From positions 649,393 to 713,392 of the forward strand of contig NZ_JAPDHV010000002.1 of the NCBI RefSeq assembly GCF_025971925.1: DNA of 64,000 nt. Direction: 5' to 3'. The notes below the pieces were generated by a model. That model did no database searches, had not been told where the DNA came from, and was given only the letters and a program-made list of their open reading frames with translations. Shown piece by piece: positions 44,283-53,392 of this stretch (the stretch's first letter is position 1; each line of letters opens with the position of its first letter). The DNA is from Chryseobacterium oryctis (GTDB lineage: Bacteria > Bacteroidota > Bacteroidia > Flavobacteriales > Weeksellaceae). The position numbers were made by a program, and so were the translations under genes.

Positions 44283-47123
44283 TCAACTTTCTTTTGGTAG
44301 ATATAATGTTACTGTAGTTCCAAGATCTGGTTCTTTATCGGTGTATTCCAGACGTATTTTGGGATTAAGATTTTTATTTAGAATATCAATTCTTTCTGCT
44401 AAAGACTGAGTTGCAAATGATTTGTGGTCTTTATTTTTGATAGAATTGAGTTCTGCACTTTTTTTTCTTCCAATACCGTCATCGTCAATACTTATTTTAA
44501 GATATTCATTTTCATCATCAAATTTTATGATGAGGTTTTTATCTGTTTTTTTATGTAATAATCCGTGCTTTATAGCATTTTCTACAAAAGGCTGAAGAAG
44601 TAAAGACGGGATAAAGATGTCCATAGGATTTAGTTTTTCATCTACTTCTATTGAATAATGAAAATCTCCATTGAATCTTGCTTTTTCAAGCTCAAGATAA
44701 TTGGTTAAAGTTTGAATTTCTTCACCTACCGATACATCGTCTTTATCGCTCATCTCTAAGATGGAGCGTGTAAGTTTAGAGAATTTTGAAAGATAAGAAA
44801 CGGCTTCCTTTTTGTCATTAGACAAAATATAAGACTGCAAAGTATTAAGTGCATTGAAAAAGAAATGAGGATTCATTTGAGATTTCAATGACTTCAATTT
44901 AGACTGATTGAGAAGTTTTTCAAGATTTGCCTGTTCTAGTTTTTTTTGATTTTTCTCATCATTTTGCTTTAAAATTTTTCTGAAATAAAAATATCCTAAA
45001 GCAAATGCTACTAGAACAACAAGCGTAATAAACCACCATTTTAGCCAAATAGGAGGATCAATATATAGTTTAAATTCTTTTATAATTTTTTGTGTTCCGT
45101 TTTCAATTTTTAATTGAATTATGTGTTCACCAAATGAAAGCGAAGAAAATCTGAGGGTACGACTGGTATTAGAAATTTGTTCCCAAGGGTTTTTGTCTAT
45201 TCTGGCAGAAATCGTGTAAAAGTTGTTGGGAGATTCTGAAATAATACTGAAGTTAATTTCAATATTATTTTGATTAAATTTTAGATCAGTCAGATCTGTA
45301 TTTACGCTATTTTCTCCGTTTACTAAGATGTTATCAATATGTAATTCTACGAGGCTGAGTAAAGAATTTTGGAGCTTAGGAGTTTTAATGATTCCCTTAT
45401 TTGTAGCATAATATACATAGCTTCCCATGGCTGTAATGTCATTTACTTCCAGTTCTTTTGGGATGTTTATGGCCTTATGAACTGTTTTTAGAGAAGGGGA
45501 ATAGTTATAAATAGCCTGATCTTTATAAATGAATATTGTATTACCGTTGGTCTTTATTCTTTGAATTTTAGAGTTTGAGAAATAGTATGGAAACTCGACT
45601 AATTTTATGGTTTCATCATTAAGCGTATATATTTTTTCATCCTCGGAAAGGAGAAATAGTTGATTATTAATATTGGATAACTGTGTGAAATTTTTGACCT
45701 CTTTTGAAGTGATTTCTTTTACAACACTGTTCTGAAATTTCTTTAAACCATAATTCGTGATAAAGTACAAACTTTTTTCCTTACGATTTGCAGAACAGTC
45801 TTTTCCGTTTTCATTTTCTATGATTGTTATGAAGTGAATTCCTCCGTTTTCTGAGTGTTTTAGCGGTTCGAAAACAGAATCCCACTCACTTTTTTTGTTA
45901 GGATCTGTATAGATGATACCATTCCATGTACTTGCGCTTACAACATAATATTTTGCGTCTAACTGAACAATATGTTTTACAGCAAATATGCTTTCCAATT
46001 GAGATTTTTCAGATTTTATAATAAATTTAGACGAAGTAAATAATAGTTTTTTATTTAAGCTGTCAACAAGAAGAGGCGTGATTAAATGATCAGAATTTCC
46101 TTTATATATTTGTATGGGTTGCTGGTTTTTATCAAGGCGATAGATTTCTTCACGATTACTTGTAAAGTAAATGTCTTTTCCGCTTTTTACTAAGCGTGCC
46201 GGTGTTGAAGGGGTGTTGATAAAATCGGAGCTCCAGTTGTCAACATACAGCATTCCGTTATTAATTGTCGAAATCCAGAATTTTCCGGATTTTGTTTTAA
46301 TAATGAATGATATGTTTACCGAAGGGTAGTAAAGATTGTACTCTTTAGTTTTTGTGTTATAACGGTAAATTCCTTTAGTTGAGCATATCCAAAAGTCGTC
46401 TCCAATGATATTGGCATTTTGAGTAAAGGTAGTGTTGAAAGGGAGTTGGGATACTTTATATCCTTTTTTGCCAATCTCAATATAATTGTCATTAAACTTC
46501 GAGAATAGAATGATTCCTTCTTTGGATGATATAGGTATTGGTGCAGGTATTTTCGCGGTGAAATTATCAGGAAGAGATACTTTTTCTACTGTTCCGGATA
46601 AAGTAATAGTATAAACTTGCGAACCAATCAGATAAAACTTATCATTTGAGGCAATACTCTGAATAACCGATTTCATGTCCAGAGAAATAGTCTTTATTAG
46701 CTTAAAATCGGATATGCGAAATATTTTTATGCCTTCTTTACCTGCAATGAAAAGATGATTATTAATAAATCCAAATTTCAGAAAACCATTGGCTTTATAG
46801 TGTGGGAAGAGTTTTGTTATTCCATTTTCTATATAAAAAATAGTACCATTGAAATCCTGAAACCAAATTCTACCTTTAAAATCCTGATTAATATTAGAAA
46901 CCGATTTTATTGGGAAATCTGCGGATATATAAGTTTTAATTTGTGAGCCATCGAATCTACAGATTCCTTTTCCTGTTGCATACCACATAAAACCTCTGTT
47001 GTCCTGAAATACATCAAAGACCATGTCAGAAGGCATTCCCGAAACTTTATTCAAATAAAAAGCATACGGAGTGGTTTGCCCGTAAAGAAAAGAATAAAAG
47101 AAAAGGAATAATAAGAGTCTCAA
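44283..47123 (-). CDS. Propeller-domain sensor histidine kinase (His_kinase/LytS-type)
   Basis: A 946-residue membrane kinase. Signal sequence MRLLLFLFFYSFLYGQ is followed by a periplasmic two-component-regulator propeller (e.g. DVFQDNRGFMWYATGKGICR) to about residue 590, a Y_Y_Y-like Ig domain (NNIEINFSIISES), a transmembrane segment near 694-713 (WWFITLVVLVAFALGYFYF), a coiled coil, a His_kinase domain with SQMNPHFFFNALNTLQ (His near residue 752) and a HATPase domain (QPFVENAIKHGLLHK). Many Bacteroidetes kinases of this shape sense sugars, but here no polysaccharide-utilisation genes are adjacent. It lies between two laminin-G surface-protein genes. Confidence 0.92.
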   Translation of the reverse strand: MRLLLFLFFYSFLYGQTTPYAFYLNKVSGMPSDMVFDVFQDNRGFMWYATGKGICRFDGSQIKTYISADFPIKSVSNINQDFKGRIWFQDFNGTIFYIENGITKLFPHYKANGFLKFGFINNHLFIAGKEGIKIFRISDFKLIKTISLDMKSVIQSIASNDKFYLIGSQVYTITLSGTVEKVSLPDNFTAKIPAPIPISSKEGIILFSKFNDNYIEIGKKGYKVSQLPFNTTFTQNANIIGDDFWICSTKGIYRYNTKTKEYNLYYPSVNISFIIKTKSGKFWISTINNGMLYVDNWSSDFINTPSTPARLVKSGKDIYFTSNREEIYRLDKNQQPIQIYKGNSDHLITPLLVDSLNKKLLFTSSKFIIKSEKSQLESIFAVKHIVQLDAKYYVVSASTWNGIIYTDPNKKSEWDSVFEPLKHSENGGIHFITIIENENGKDCSANRKEKSLYFITNYGLKKFQNSVVKEITSKEVKNFTQLSNINNQLFLLSEDEKIYTLNDETIKLVEFPYYFSNSKIQRIKTNGNTIFIYKDQAIYNYSPSLKTVHKAINIPKELEVNDITAMGSYVYYATNKGIIKTPKLQNSLLSLVELHIDNILVNGENSVNTDLTDLKFNQNNIEINFSIISESPNNFYTISARIDKNPWEQISNTSRTLRFSSLSFGEHIIQLKIENGTQKIIKEFKLYIDPPIWLKWWFITLVVLVAFALGYFYFRKILKQNDEKNQKKLEQANLEKLLNQSKLKSLKSQMNPHFFFNALNTLQSYILSNDKKEAVSYLSKFSKLTRSILEMSDKDDVSVGEEIQTLTNYLELEKARFNGDFHYSIEVDEKLNPMDIFIPSLLLQPFVENAIKHGLLHKKTDKNLIIKFDDENEYLKISIDDDGIGRKKSAELNSIKNKDHKSFATQSLAERIDILNKNLNPKIRLEYTDKEPDLGTTVTLYLPKES

Positions 47124-47190
47124 ACCTTTATTTTTAAAAAGAGTTAAAAAAGCTTTTTTAAGCTTGGTTGGTTAATTATTTAGTTTTTAT

Positions 47191-47198
47191 CAAAATTA
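47191..47198 (-). promoter_or_regulatory. Possible -7 element of the kinase-regulator operon
   Basis: TAATTTTG on the minus strand fits TAnnTTTG and lies 68 bp before the kinase start, after the terminator of the upstream laminin-G gene. No -33 element at the usual distance was found. Confidence 0.4.
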
Positions 47199-47210
47199 CT
47201 AAAATTCAAA

Positions 47211-47242
47211 ACAAAAGCTGCTTTACATAGAGACAGCTTTTG
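47211..47242 (-). terminator. Terminator of laminin-G gene (b)
   Basis: ACAAAAGCTG / CAGCTTTTGT inverted repeat with a 12-base loop, followed on the minus strand by TTTGAATTTT, 22 bp after the stop. It separates the surface-protein gene from the kinase operon. Confidence 0.75.
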
Positions 47243-47264
47243 TTTGTATTTTTAGAATCGGCTA

Positions 47265-48899
47265 TTATTTTTTAATTATTTTTACGGCCTTGGTTCCGGC
47301 TGATGTTTTTAGTTGCAATAGATAAACTCCGGAGTTTTGAGAAGTTAAATCGATTGATTTAGTTTTGTTTTTTGCGTCAATTCTTCTTCCTGTAAAATCA
47401 GTTACGATTACATCCACTTCTTCATTGAAGTTTACAACACCATTAGTTGGGTTAGGGTAAACCTGAAGGTTATTTTTTACAGGAGATGTATTTGCTACAC
47501 CCAATGTGAGATTGGCATTATTTCTTTCGATTTTGTAATACCATTGATAATAGTTATTCCAAACTTCTATATTGTTGTATGTTTTGAAATCTGCACCAAA
47601 ATCATCCAAAAGACCTTTGAACTGGTCATAATTTGTAATGCTGGAATGAAGAAGTTTAATTGACTCTGTAGTAGATGTACTTACTTGAGGATAAGTATCT
47701 GTGTGTACTAGTTCTCCGTTATGATAAAACTTTATTGTATTATTATCGTTGGTAAGTGTAAAGTGAGAATAAGCCGAAAGAGGAGGTGCTACACTGATGG
47801 AATTGGTTTTTGAACCTCTTTGGATTACTAAATATTGAGGATAGCCTTTACTTAGGCCAACGAAAAGAGCTGGAACACCAGATGTTGTACTAGGAATGTC
47901 TAATAAGGTATAATATCCTGTTCCGGAATAGGTCATGATTCCAGGGAAATAAGCCATGCTTATGGTGAAATTGTTTCCAAATAATGGATTTATTATAGTT
48001 GGAAATGATAGTTGAGGATTTGTACTTGAGTCTGTATTTACACCAATTCTTCCATTGGTCGTTTTATAAGAAATAGGTCCTGTAGTATTAAAATTGATAT
48101 AATAATTATAAGATGAAGAAGCGCTATTATTAAAATGATATAATAAAGCATTGCCTCCAGCCTGAAATGCGAAGTTCTCACCAAACATGGTTTTAATCTG
48201 GGCATCCGTAAGATTGGCGAAAGAATATACTTTTATTCTGTCGAAAGTTCCGGATAATGAATACGGTTTTGCTTCAGAAATACCAGCAAAGAAAAACTGA
48301 GTTTGCGTAGTAGATAGAGGTACGTATTGATTGGTTGAGATTAATAATTCTCCATTCATATATACCTTGATATAGCCACTACCTGAAGCACCATTTTTGT
48401 AAACAATTGTATAATGATTCCAAATGTTATACAGATCCATTGCTGGTGATTCTGTAAAACCACCTTGGTTTGCAGCATAGTATGAAGTTAATCTGAGCTT
48501 AACTTTATTGTTGTTTTGAGGATCTGGTGCTGTTATAGAAAGAGCAAGACCTTCACTGTAGCTAGACAATCCGTTGCTTAGATATAACATAGGATATACG
48601 GAGCTTACGTTGTCTGTACCTGCAATATTGTGTTTGTAGAAAAAAGAGACTATTCCTTCTGTTTTTATTGTAGGATTGTCACTGAAATTTAATTTTACAT
48701 AACCGTGATTAGGATTAAGTGCGAGTGCGCTAAAATTTTCGTTATAGATTCCTATTCCGTTTAAAGTAAAGGAGGGTGTGTTTCCATAGCTGAATCCGGG
48801 AGCATTCAGGCTGCCTGTAAAATCATTTGAGTATAATAAGGTTTGGGCATTGCTCCAAAATGAAATGATTATTAAAAATAAAATGTTAATTTTTTTCAT
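47265..48899 (-). CDS. T9SS-exported laminin-G-domain surface protein (b)
   Basis: A 544-residue protein with a leader (MKKINILFLIIISFWSNAQ), two LamG-like regions (about residues 25-230 and 280-450; WNHYTIVYKNGASGSGYIKV and YSHFTLTNDNNTIKFYHNGE) and a type A sorting domain (QVYPNPTNGVVNFN, SQNSGVYLLQL, final VKIIKK). It is a paralogue of the protein encoded at 41.7-43.4 kb, sharing the order of blocks and LVHT/ERIL-type strands. A short ORF with a leader-like sequence lies 12 bp upstream and may share its transcript. Confidence 0.87.
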   Translation of the reverse strand: MKKINILFLIIISFWSNAQTLLYSNDFTGSLNAPGFSYGNTPSFTLNGIGIYNENFSALALNPNHGYVKLNFSDNPTIKTEGIVSFFYKHNIAGTDNVSSVYPMLYLSNGLSSYSEGLALSITAPDPQNNNKVKLRLTSYYAANQGGFTESPAMDLYNIWNHYTIVYKNGASGSGYIKVYMNGELLISTNQYVPLSTTQTQFFFAGISEAKPYSLSGTFDRIKVYSFANLTDAQIKTMFGENFAFQAGGNALLYHFNNSASSSYNYYINFNTTGPISYKTTNGRIGVNTDSSTNPQLSFPTIINPLFGNNFTISMAYFPGIMTYSGTGYYTLLDIPSTTSGVPALFVGLSKGYPQYLVIQRGSKTNSISVAPPLSAYSHFTLTNDNNTIKFYHNGELVHTDTYPQVSTSTTESIKLLHSSITNYDQFKGLLDDFGADFKTYNNIEVWNNYYQWYYKIERNNANLTLGVANTSPVKNNLQVYPNPTNGVVNFNEEVDVIVTDFTGRRIDAKNKTKSIDLTSQNSGVYLLQLKTSAGTKAVKIIKK

Positions 48900-48911
48900 A
48901 GTTTCTTGTTT

Positions 48912-49016
48912 TTAAATTTTAAGTTTTCGATTGTTGTTTTCATCCATTGTTACTGTTAATTTTTTTATAATGAATCCTATAAAAGCAATTGTTAAGAATA
49001 ATAATTTGGATTTCAT
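48912..49016 (-). CDS. Possible 34-residue membrane or leader peptide
   Basis: ATG at 49016 opens a frame of 34 codons (MKSKLLFLTIAFIGFIIKKL...) with a strongly hydrophobic first half and a polar tail, ending 12 bp before the laminin-G (b) start. A TAATTTTG element lies 17 bp upstream of its ATG. It may be a small hydrophobic peptide, a leader, or merely an untranslated region. No family was recognised. Confidence 0.35.
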   Translation of the reverse strand: MKSKLLFLTIAFIGFIIKKLTVTMDENNNRKLKI

Positions 49017-49032
49017 GGTTCTAGAGTTTTCT

Positions 49033-49040
49033 CAAAATTA
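49033..49040 (-). promoter_or_regulatory. -7 element of laminin-G unit (b)
   Basis: TAATTTTG on the minus strand fits TAnnTTTG. It lies 48 bp from the direct-repeat pair at 49089, against 26 bp at the other laminin-G gene, a difference of about two helical turns. Confidence 0.45.
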
Positions 49041-49088
49041 ATCATGTAATAGAGAAGAAATTAGATGTATTTTGTATAAAGGAAGTTT

Positions 49089-49121
49089 GAGTTTACGAAA
49101 CCCTGATTTGAGTTTATGAGC
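49089..49121 (-). promoter_or_regulatory. Paired 12-bp direct repeat, candidate LytTR operator (b)
   Basis: GAGTTTACGAAA at 49089-49100 and GAGTTTATGAGC at 49110-49121 have a 21-bp period and share GAGTTT and the following spacing with the pair at 43446-43478. The rest of the 291-bp gap 48900-49190 carries the small ORF and its -7 element. Confidence 0.6.
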
Positions 49122-49190
49122 ATACTTTTCACCTGAATGAATGAAAAAAAGAATTAAAATCTTATTTTTGGGGACTAAAGATGAGATTAT

Positions 49191-50261
49191 ATGGATTTTG
49201 AAGATTTTATCATTTCACCAAGAAATTTCAAAACCGAAAGCTGGCAGATCGGAAGCAAGGTTACAAAGGAAATCAAAGAAGATAGTATTGTTTTATTATT
49301 TGTTTCAGATTACAGAGGAGCAAGTGGTGATGCCGAAGTACAGGATTTTACAAATATCAGAAAGGAATTTTACCAACTTTCGCAACTAGACTTTGAAATC
49401 CCGATTGTTGATTTGGGTGATTTGGTTTCCGGAAAATCTGTTCAGGATTCTCATTATATTTTGCAGGAAGTATTGTCGGCATGTCATTATAAAAGAGCAA
49501 TTCCTGTGATTATTGGAGGCTCAAATGACTTCGCTTTTTCCCTGTTTTCAGCTTTGAATTTTCATAAAAAGAATATCAATTATACTCAAATCAGCAATAT
49601 TATTTCCCTTAAGCAAGGTGAAATGATCAATGAACATACTTTTTTGAGCAAAATTTTTGGAGCGAAAAACTTTTCAATTAAAAACTATCATCATTTAGGA
49701 TACCAAAAACATTTGAATGAAGTTGATTCGGTGAAACTCATCAAAGAAGTGGAGTTTGATATCGTTCGCTTGGCAGAAATGATGAATTCTACAGAAAAAA
49801 CAGAACCTTTCTTCAGAAAAGCAGATTTGGTAACGGTAAATTGTGATGCCATTGAAAGTTTCAGTGAACCGTTTTCAATGAATCCACAAGTAAACGGATT
49901 AAACAGAAGAGAAATTTGTGCCTATATGAAAGAAATTGGGCTGAGTGAAAACTTAAAATCCGTAGGGATTTTCAATTATAATATTTATTCTGAAAATCAG
50001 CAAAATCACCAGCTTTTGGCACAAATGATTTGGTATTTGATTGAAGGGATAAATATTCAGAACTCTCATCCTAAAGAAAGACATTATGAAGTGTTTTATG
50101 TACTGATTGATGACAGACAGTACGCTTTTAAGCGTGATACATTCAGTAATCTTTGGTATTTCGGAGATGATGAAAATATAGAAAACTGTATACCTTGCTC
50201 AAGAAAAGATTTTGATGATGCCAAAAAAGGATGGCTCAATGCACGACTGACGAAATTTTAA
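49191..50261 (+). CDS. Arginase/formimidoylglutamase-fold protein with degraded metal site
   Basis: A 356-residue protein of the ureohydrolase fold (IPVIIGGSNDFAFSLF, YHHLGYQKHL, DLVTVNCDAIES, PQVNGLNRREICAYMKEIG). Genuine arginases and HutG bind two Mn ions through GGDHS, DAHxD and DxDxxDP. Here these read GGSND, a non-acidic ISNIISL-like stretch, and NCDAIES, so most ligands are lost. It would usually be annotated as formimidoylglutamase, but catalysis is doubtful. From memory, related proteins sit near topA in flavobacteria; here the surface-protein island lies between the two. No hut genes are nearby. Confidence 0.75.
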   Translation: MDFEDFIISPRNFKTESWQIGSKVTKEIKEDSIVLLFVSDYRGASGDAEVQDFTNIRKEFYQLSQLDFEIPIVDLGDLVSGKSVQDSHYILQEVLSACHYKRAIPVIIGGSNDFAFSLFSALNFHKKNINYTQISNIISLKQGEMINEHTFLSKIFGAKNFSIKNYHHLGYQKHLNEVDSVKLIKEVEFDIVRLAEMMNSTEKTEPFFRKADLVTVNCDAIESFSEPFSMNPQVNGLNRREICAYMKEIGLSENLKSVGIFNYNIYSENQQNHQLLAQMIWYLIEGINIQNSHPKERHYEVFYVLIDDRQYAFKRDTFSNLWYFGDDENIENCIPCSRKDFDDAKKGWLNARLTKF

Positions 50262-50264
50262 TGT

Positions 50265-51266
50265 ATGAAAAAAGTTCCCTCAAAAGTTTCCATTATTGTT
50301 CCGGTTTATAATGTCGAAAATTATTTGGCAAAATGTCTTGATTCTTTGGTGAATCAGACTTATCAAAATATTGAAATTTTGGTTGTAAACGATGGAAGTA
50401 AAGATAATTCGGAGGTAATTATTCAGGAGTATGCTCAGAAATATCCTGAGAAAATTAAAGCATTCAATAAAGAAAACGGAGGTTTAAGTGATGCCCGAAA
50501 CTTCGGAATAGATAGAACAACAGGAGATTTTATCGGTTTTGTGGATAGTGACGATTATGTGACCCCTACAATGTTTGAAGAAATGCTAAATCTTGCGGAA
50601 AAACATGAGGCAAAGATGGTTATCTGTAATATTCAGAAGGTTGACCAAAATGAAAACGTTACTCAAAAGCTAACTCAAATCCCCAACATGCCTGAAAAAA
50701 TAATTTTGGAAAAGAATTTTTCTGTTTTTTCCGATTTGAGTTATTTTGCATGTAATAAATTGTTTAAAAAGGAGCTTTTTAATGAAAAACGATTCAAGAA
50801 AGGAGCTCATTTTGAAGATATCCAATTAATCCCTCAGCTTTTGCTTGAATGTGAAGTCGTAGCCCAGACTCAAAATTTTCATTATCAGTATCTGGAACGT
50901 ACCGATTCTATTACAAAAACGCATACAGAAAGAGGTTTGGATATTTTGAAAGCGGTGGAAGATGTAGAAGTTTTTTTTGAAAAATCGCGATACTCTAATA
51001 AACGAAAAGAATTGAAAAATTTTCAGATTTTCGAGGGAGTTTACTCTTTTTTGGCCTATTTAGCATTTGTGAAAGATGAAAAAACCTTTTATGATATGTC
51101 TAATAAACTTGGGCTTTTTGTAGATAAAAGAAACATAAAAACTAAAGATATATTAAAGTATTGTCGTTTTGATAAGAATTATCTGTTATCTTTGCCCTTG
51201 AAAAAAAAGATTTTTTATCTGTTGTTTTTCGCAGGGCAGAAAAAATTGATAAGAAAAATAATTTAA
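50265..51266 (+). CDS. Family 2 glycosyltransferase
   Basis: A 333-residue GT-A enzyme: VSIIVPVYNVENYLAKCLDS at the N-terminus, VVNDGSKDNS, KENGGLSDARNFG and the metal-binding FVDSDDYVTP. The C-terminal 100 residues are helical and lack membrane segments. It starts 3 bp after the arginase-like gene and is followed by exopolysaccharide export genes, so it probably adds a sugar to the repeat unit started by the WecA-like transferase. Confidence 0.88.
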   Translation: MKKVPSKVSIIVPVYNVENYLAKCLDSLVNQTYQNIEILVVNDGSKDNSEVIIQEYAQKYPEKIKAFNKENGGLSDARNFGIDRTTGDFIGFVDSDDYVTPTMFEEMLNLAEKHEAKMVICNIQKVDQNENVTQKLTQIPNMPEKIILEKNFSVFSDLSYFACNKLFKKELFNEKRFKKGAHFEDIQLIPQLLLECEVVAQTQNFHYQYLERTDSITKTHTERGLDILKAVEDVEVFFEKSRYSNKRKELKNFQIFEGVYSFLAYLAFVKDEKTFYDMSNKLGLFVDKRNIKTKDILKYCRFDKNYLLSLPLKKKIFYLLFFAGQKKLIRKII

Positions 51267-51344
51267 ACACAAATGGTAGTGCTGATTGTTTCGCCGGAAT
51301 GATCGATATGGAGATTTCATAAAGATTAATGATGAAGAAAACAC

Positions 51345-52490
51345 ATGTACTTGATAAAAAAAATGAAGAATTTTGAATTGTTCTTAAACGAAATAGGGAT
51401 TTCTATTTTTTATGTAAAAATAGGGTTAGGTTTTTTGTTCTCTTTTTTAATTACATTTTTTTCTATTCCTACCATCATTAAAATTTCCAGAAGAAAGAAT
51501 CTTATGGATGAGCCAGGAGTGAGAAGCTCTCATATTAGGAAAATTCCTAATTTGGGAGGGATTGCTGTTTTTTATTCTATAGGTATCTGTGCGTCTGTTT
51601 TTGCCTACGAACTTTTTGATTTATACAAGTTCTTATTTGCATCTTTAGTTATATTGCTGTATATCGGGGTGATGGATGATATTGTTGTAATGAGAGCGTA
51701 CAAAAAGCTAGTTGCCCAAATTGTGGTTTCTTCCCTTATTGTAATAGGTTCGGACATCAGAATAAGAAATTTATTCGGGATTTTAGGAATATATGAACTG
51801 GGGTATATTGTAAGTGTTATTTTCAGTATAATTACCTTCATTATCTTAATTAATGCATTCAATTTAATTGATGGAATTGATGGTCTTGCAGGGGGATATT
51901 CAATTATATGTAGTGCTCTTTTCGGGGTCAGTTATTATAGATTAGGTGAGTATAATTATCCTTTGGTTGTTCTTTCTGTTGTAATCATTGGTGCTGTTCT
52001 GGCATTTTTGTATTATAATTTATCAAATTATAGAACGAATAAGATATTTATGGGTGATACAGGCTCTATGTTGTTAGGTTTTCTACTTGCATTTACCTCT
52101 ATTTGCTTTATTGATATTTTTATAGATAAATCTCTTCCCGGAGTGCCAAGATATCATTTGCAGTCTGTTCCGGCTATAGCTGTTGCAATACTGATATTAC
52201 CTATTGTAGATACTTTGAATGTGATATGCATAAGATTATATAATAAAAAGTCACCTTTTGATGCAGATAAAAATCACATTCATCACAAATTACTTAAACT
52301 TGATTTAACGCACAGAAGGTCGAGTTTTTATATAATATTATATTATCTTTTTATTGTGCTTGTAGCCTATTGTTTTAGGCATATTAATGTAAATTTATTA
52401 TTACTTATAATATTAGCACTGGGTTTTTTAGGTGCATATGTGCCTGATTTTATCTATATTTTGAGAAATAATAAAAAGACAAACAATTAA
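51345..52490 (+). CDS. WecA/MraY-family undecaprenyl-phosphate glycosyl-1-phosphate transferase
   Basis: A 381-residue membrane enzyme with about eleven hydrophobic segments. PNLGGIAVFYS, the Asp pair in IGVMDDIVVM, the substrate motif NAFNLIDGIDGLAGG, FMGDTGSM and the HIHHKLLKL loop identify the family. It transfers a sugar-1-phosphate (probably GlcNAc or a relative) from UDP to undecaprenyl phosphate, starting a surface glycan. An alternative ATG at 51363 would shorten it by six residues; the two cannot be told apart here. Confidence 0.9.
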   Translation: MYLIKKMKNFELFLNEIGISIFYVKIGLGFLFSFLITFFSIPTIIKISRRKNLMDEPGVRSSHIRKIPNLGGIAVFYSIGICASVFAYELFDLYKFLFASLVILLYIGVMDDIVVMRAYKKLVAQIVVSSLIVIGSDIRIRNLFGILGIYELGYIVSVIFSIITFIILINAFNLIDGIDGLAGGYSIICSALFGVSYYRLGEYNYPLVVLSVVIIGAVLAFLYYNLSNYRTNKIFMGDTGSMLLGFLLAFTSICFIDIFIDKSLPGVPRYHLQSVPAIAVAILILPIVDTLNVICIRLYNKKSPFDADKNHIHHKLLKLDLTHRRSSFYIILYYLFIVLVAYCFRHINVNLLLLIILALGFLGAYVPDFIYILRNNKKTNN

Positions 52491-52495
52491 ATCTT

Positions 52496-52503
52496 TATTT
52501 TTG
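52496..52503 (+). promoter_or_regulatory. -7 element before the Wza-like gene
   Basis: TATTTTTG fits TAnnTTTG, 17 bp before the ATG, in the usual GCAA context. No -33 element was found at the normal distance. Confidence 0.5.
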
Positions 52504-52520
52504 CAATATAACGTTGAAAT

Positions 52521-53390
52521 ATGATGAAAAATCTTAAATATTTATTTTTAGTATTACCTTTTTTAATCACTTCTTGTATTACTACAAAAGATGTAAGGTA
52601 TATGCAGCCAAATGAAAGCCTTGTTATTAATGAAGAGGGACTTGTTCCATATAATATTCCAGTTTATAGAATTACAAAAAATGATATTTTGAATCTTAAT
52701 ATTGTCACTACTCCTAAAGGTGATGCGGCTCAGTTTTATTCTTCTTTGAATGCTTCAGGAACAGGAGCTAATGGTGCTGTGTCTAGTAGTGGTAGTGGGA
52801 GTGGTGGTTCAGTAGGAAGTACTGGTGGCGGAAGAGGAGGTAATGTTAACTTTTATTTTAATGGTTTAAAGGTTGATTCTAAAGGCGAAATAAATATTTT
52901 TGGTATCGGATATGTTAAAGCAGAGGGAAGAACTATAGAAGATATTACAGCTGAGATTCAGCAAAAAGTTAATGAAAACTTCCAGGAAGGAAAGTCTGAG
53001 GTAAGACTAAATACAGATGGAATTACTTATTACATTTTAGGAGATGTAGAAACTTCTGGTCTTACAGGGGAAAAAGTAGCTCATAAGAATACTCTTACTA
53101 TTACAGAAGCACTTGCTATAAACGGTGGGTTGAATAGAACGATTGATCGAAAAAATATTGTAATCCATAGAAAATTACCAGAAGGAATTAAGGTTGCTAA
53201 AATTGATCTTACACGCGAAGATGTTATGAATTCTCCTTATTATTATGTACAAAATGGAGACGAGATTTTGCTTAATACTAGAGGTAAGAGCTTAAACGGA
53301 TTTGGAAAAGATCCTATCCAGACACTAACTACAGGAGTCTCAGTAATTACTACTGCATTATCAATTTATTTACTTCTTAAAAACCTTTAA
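52521..53390 (+). CDS. Wza-like polysaccharide export lipoprotein
   Basis: A 289-residue outer-membrane auxiliary lipoprotein: lipobox LITSC (Cys19), a Poly_export domain (YRITKNDILNLNIVTTPKGD) interrupted by a Gly/Ser-rich stretch near residues 75-115 (GSGSGGSVGSTGGGRGG), then SLBB-like YYILGDVETSGLTGEK and a C-terminal hydrophobic segment (TTGVSVITTALSIYLLL). With the kinase gene starting 2 bp later it forms the export gate of the polysaccharide. The low-complexity insertion lies between the first strands and is unusual for the family. Confidence 0.9.
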   Translation: MMKNLKYLFLVLPFLITSCITTKDVRYMQPNESLVINEEGLVPYNIPVYRITKNDILNLNIVTTPKGDAAQFYSSLNASGTGANGAVSSSGSGSGGSVGSTGGGRGGNVNFYFNGLKVDSKGEINIFGIGYVKAEGRTIEDITAEIQQKVNENFQEGKSEVRLNTDGITYYILGDVETSGLTGEKVAHKNTLTITEALAINGGLNRTIDRKNIVIHRKLPEGIKVAKIDLTREDVMNSPYYYVQNGDEILLNTRGKSLNGFGKDPIQTLTTGVSVITTALSIYLLLKNL

Positions 53391-53392
53391 TT

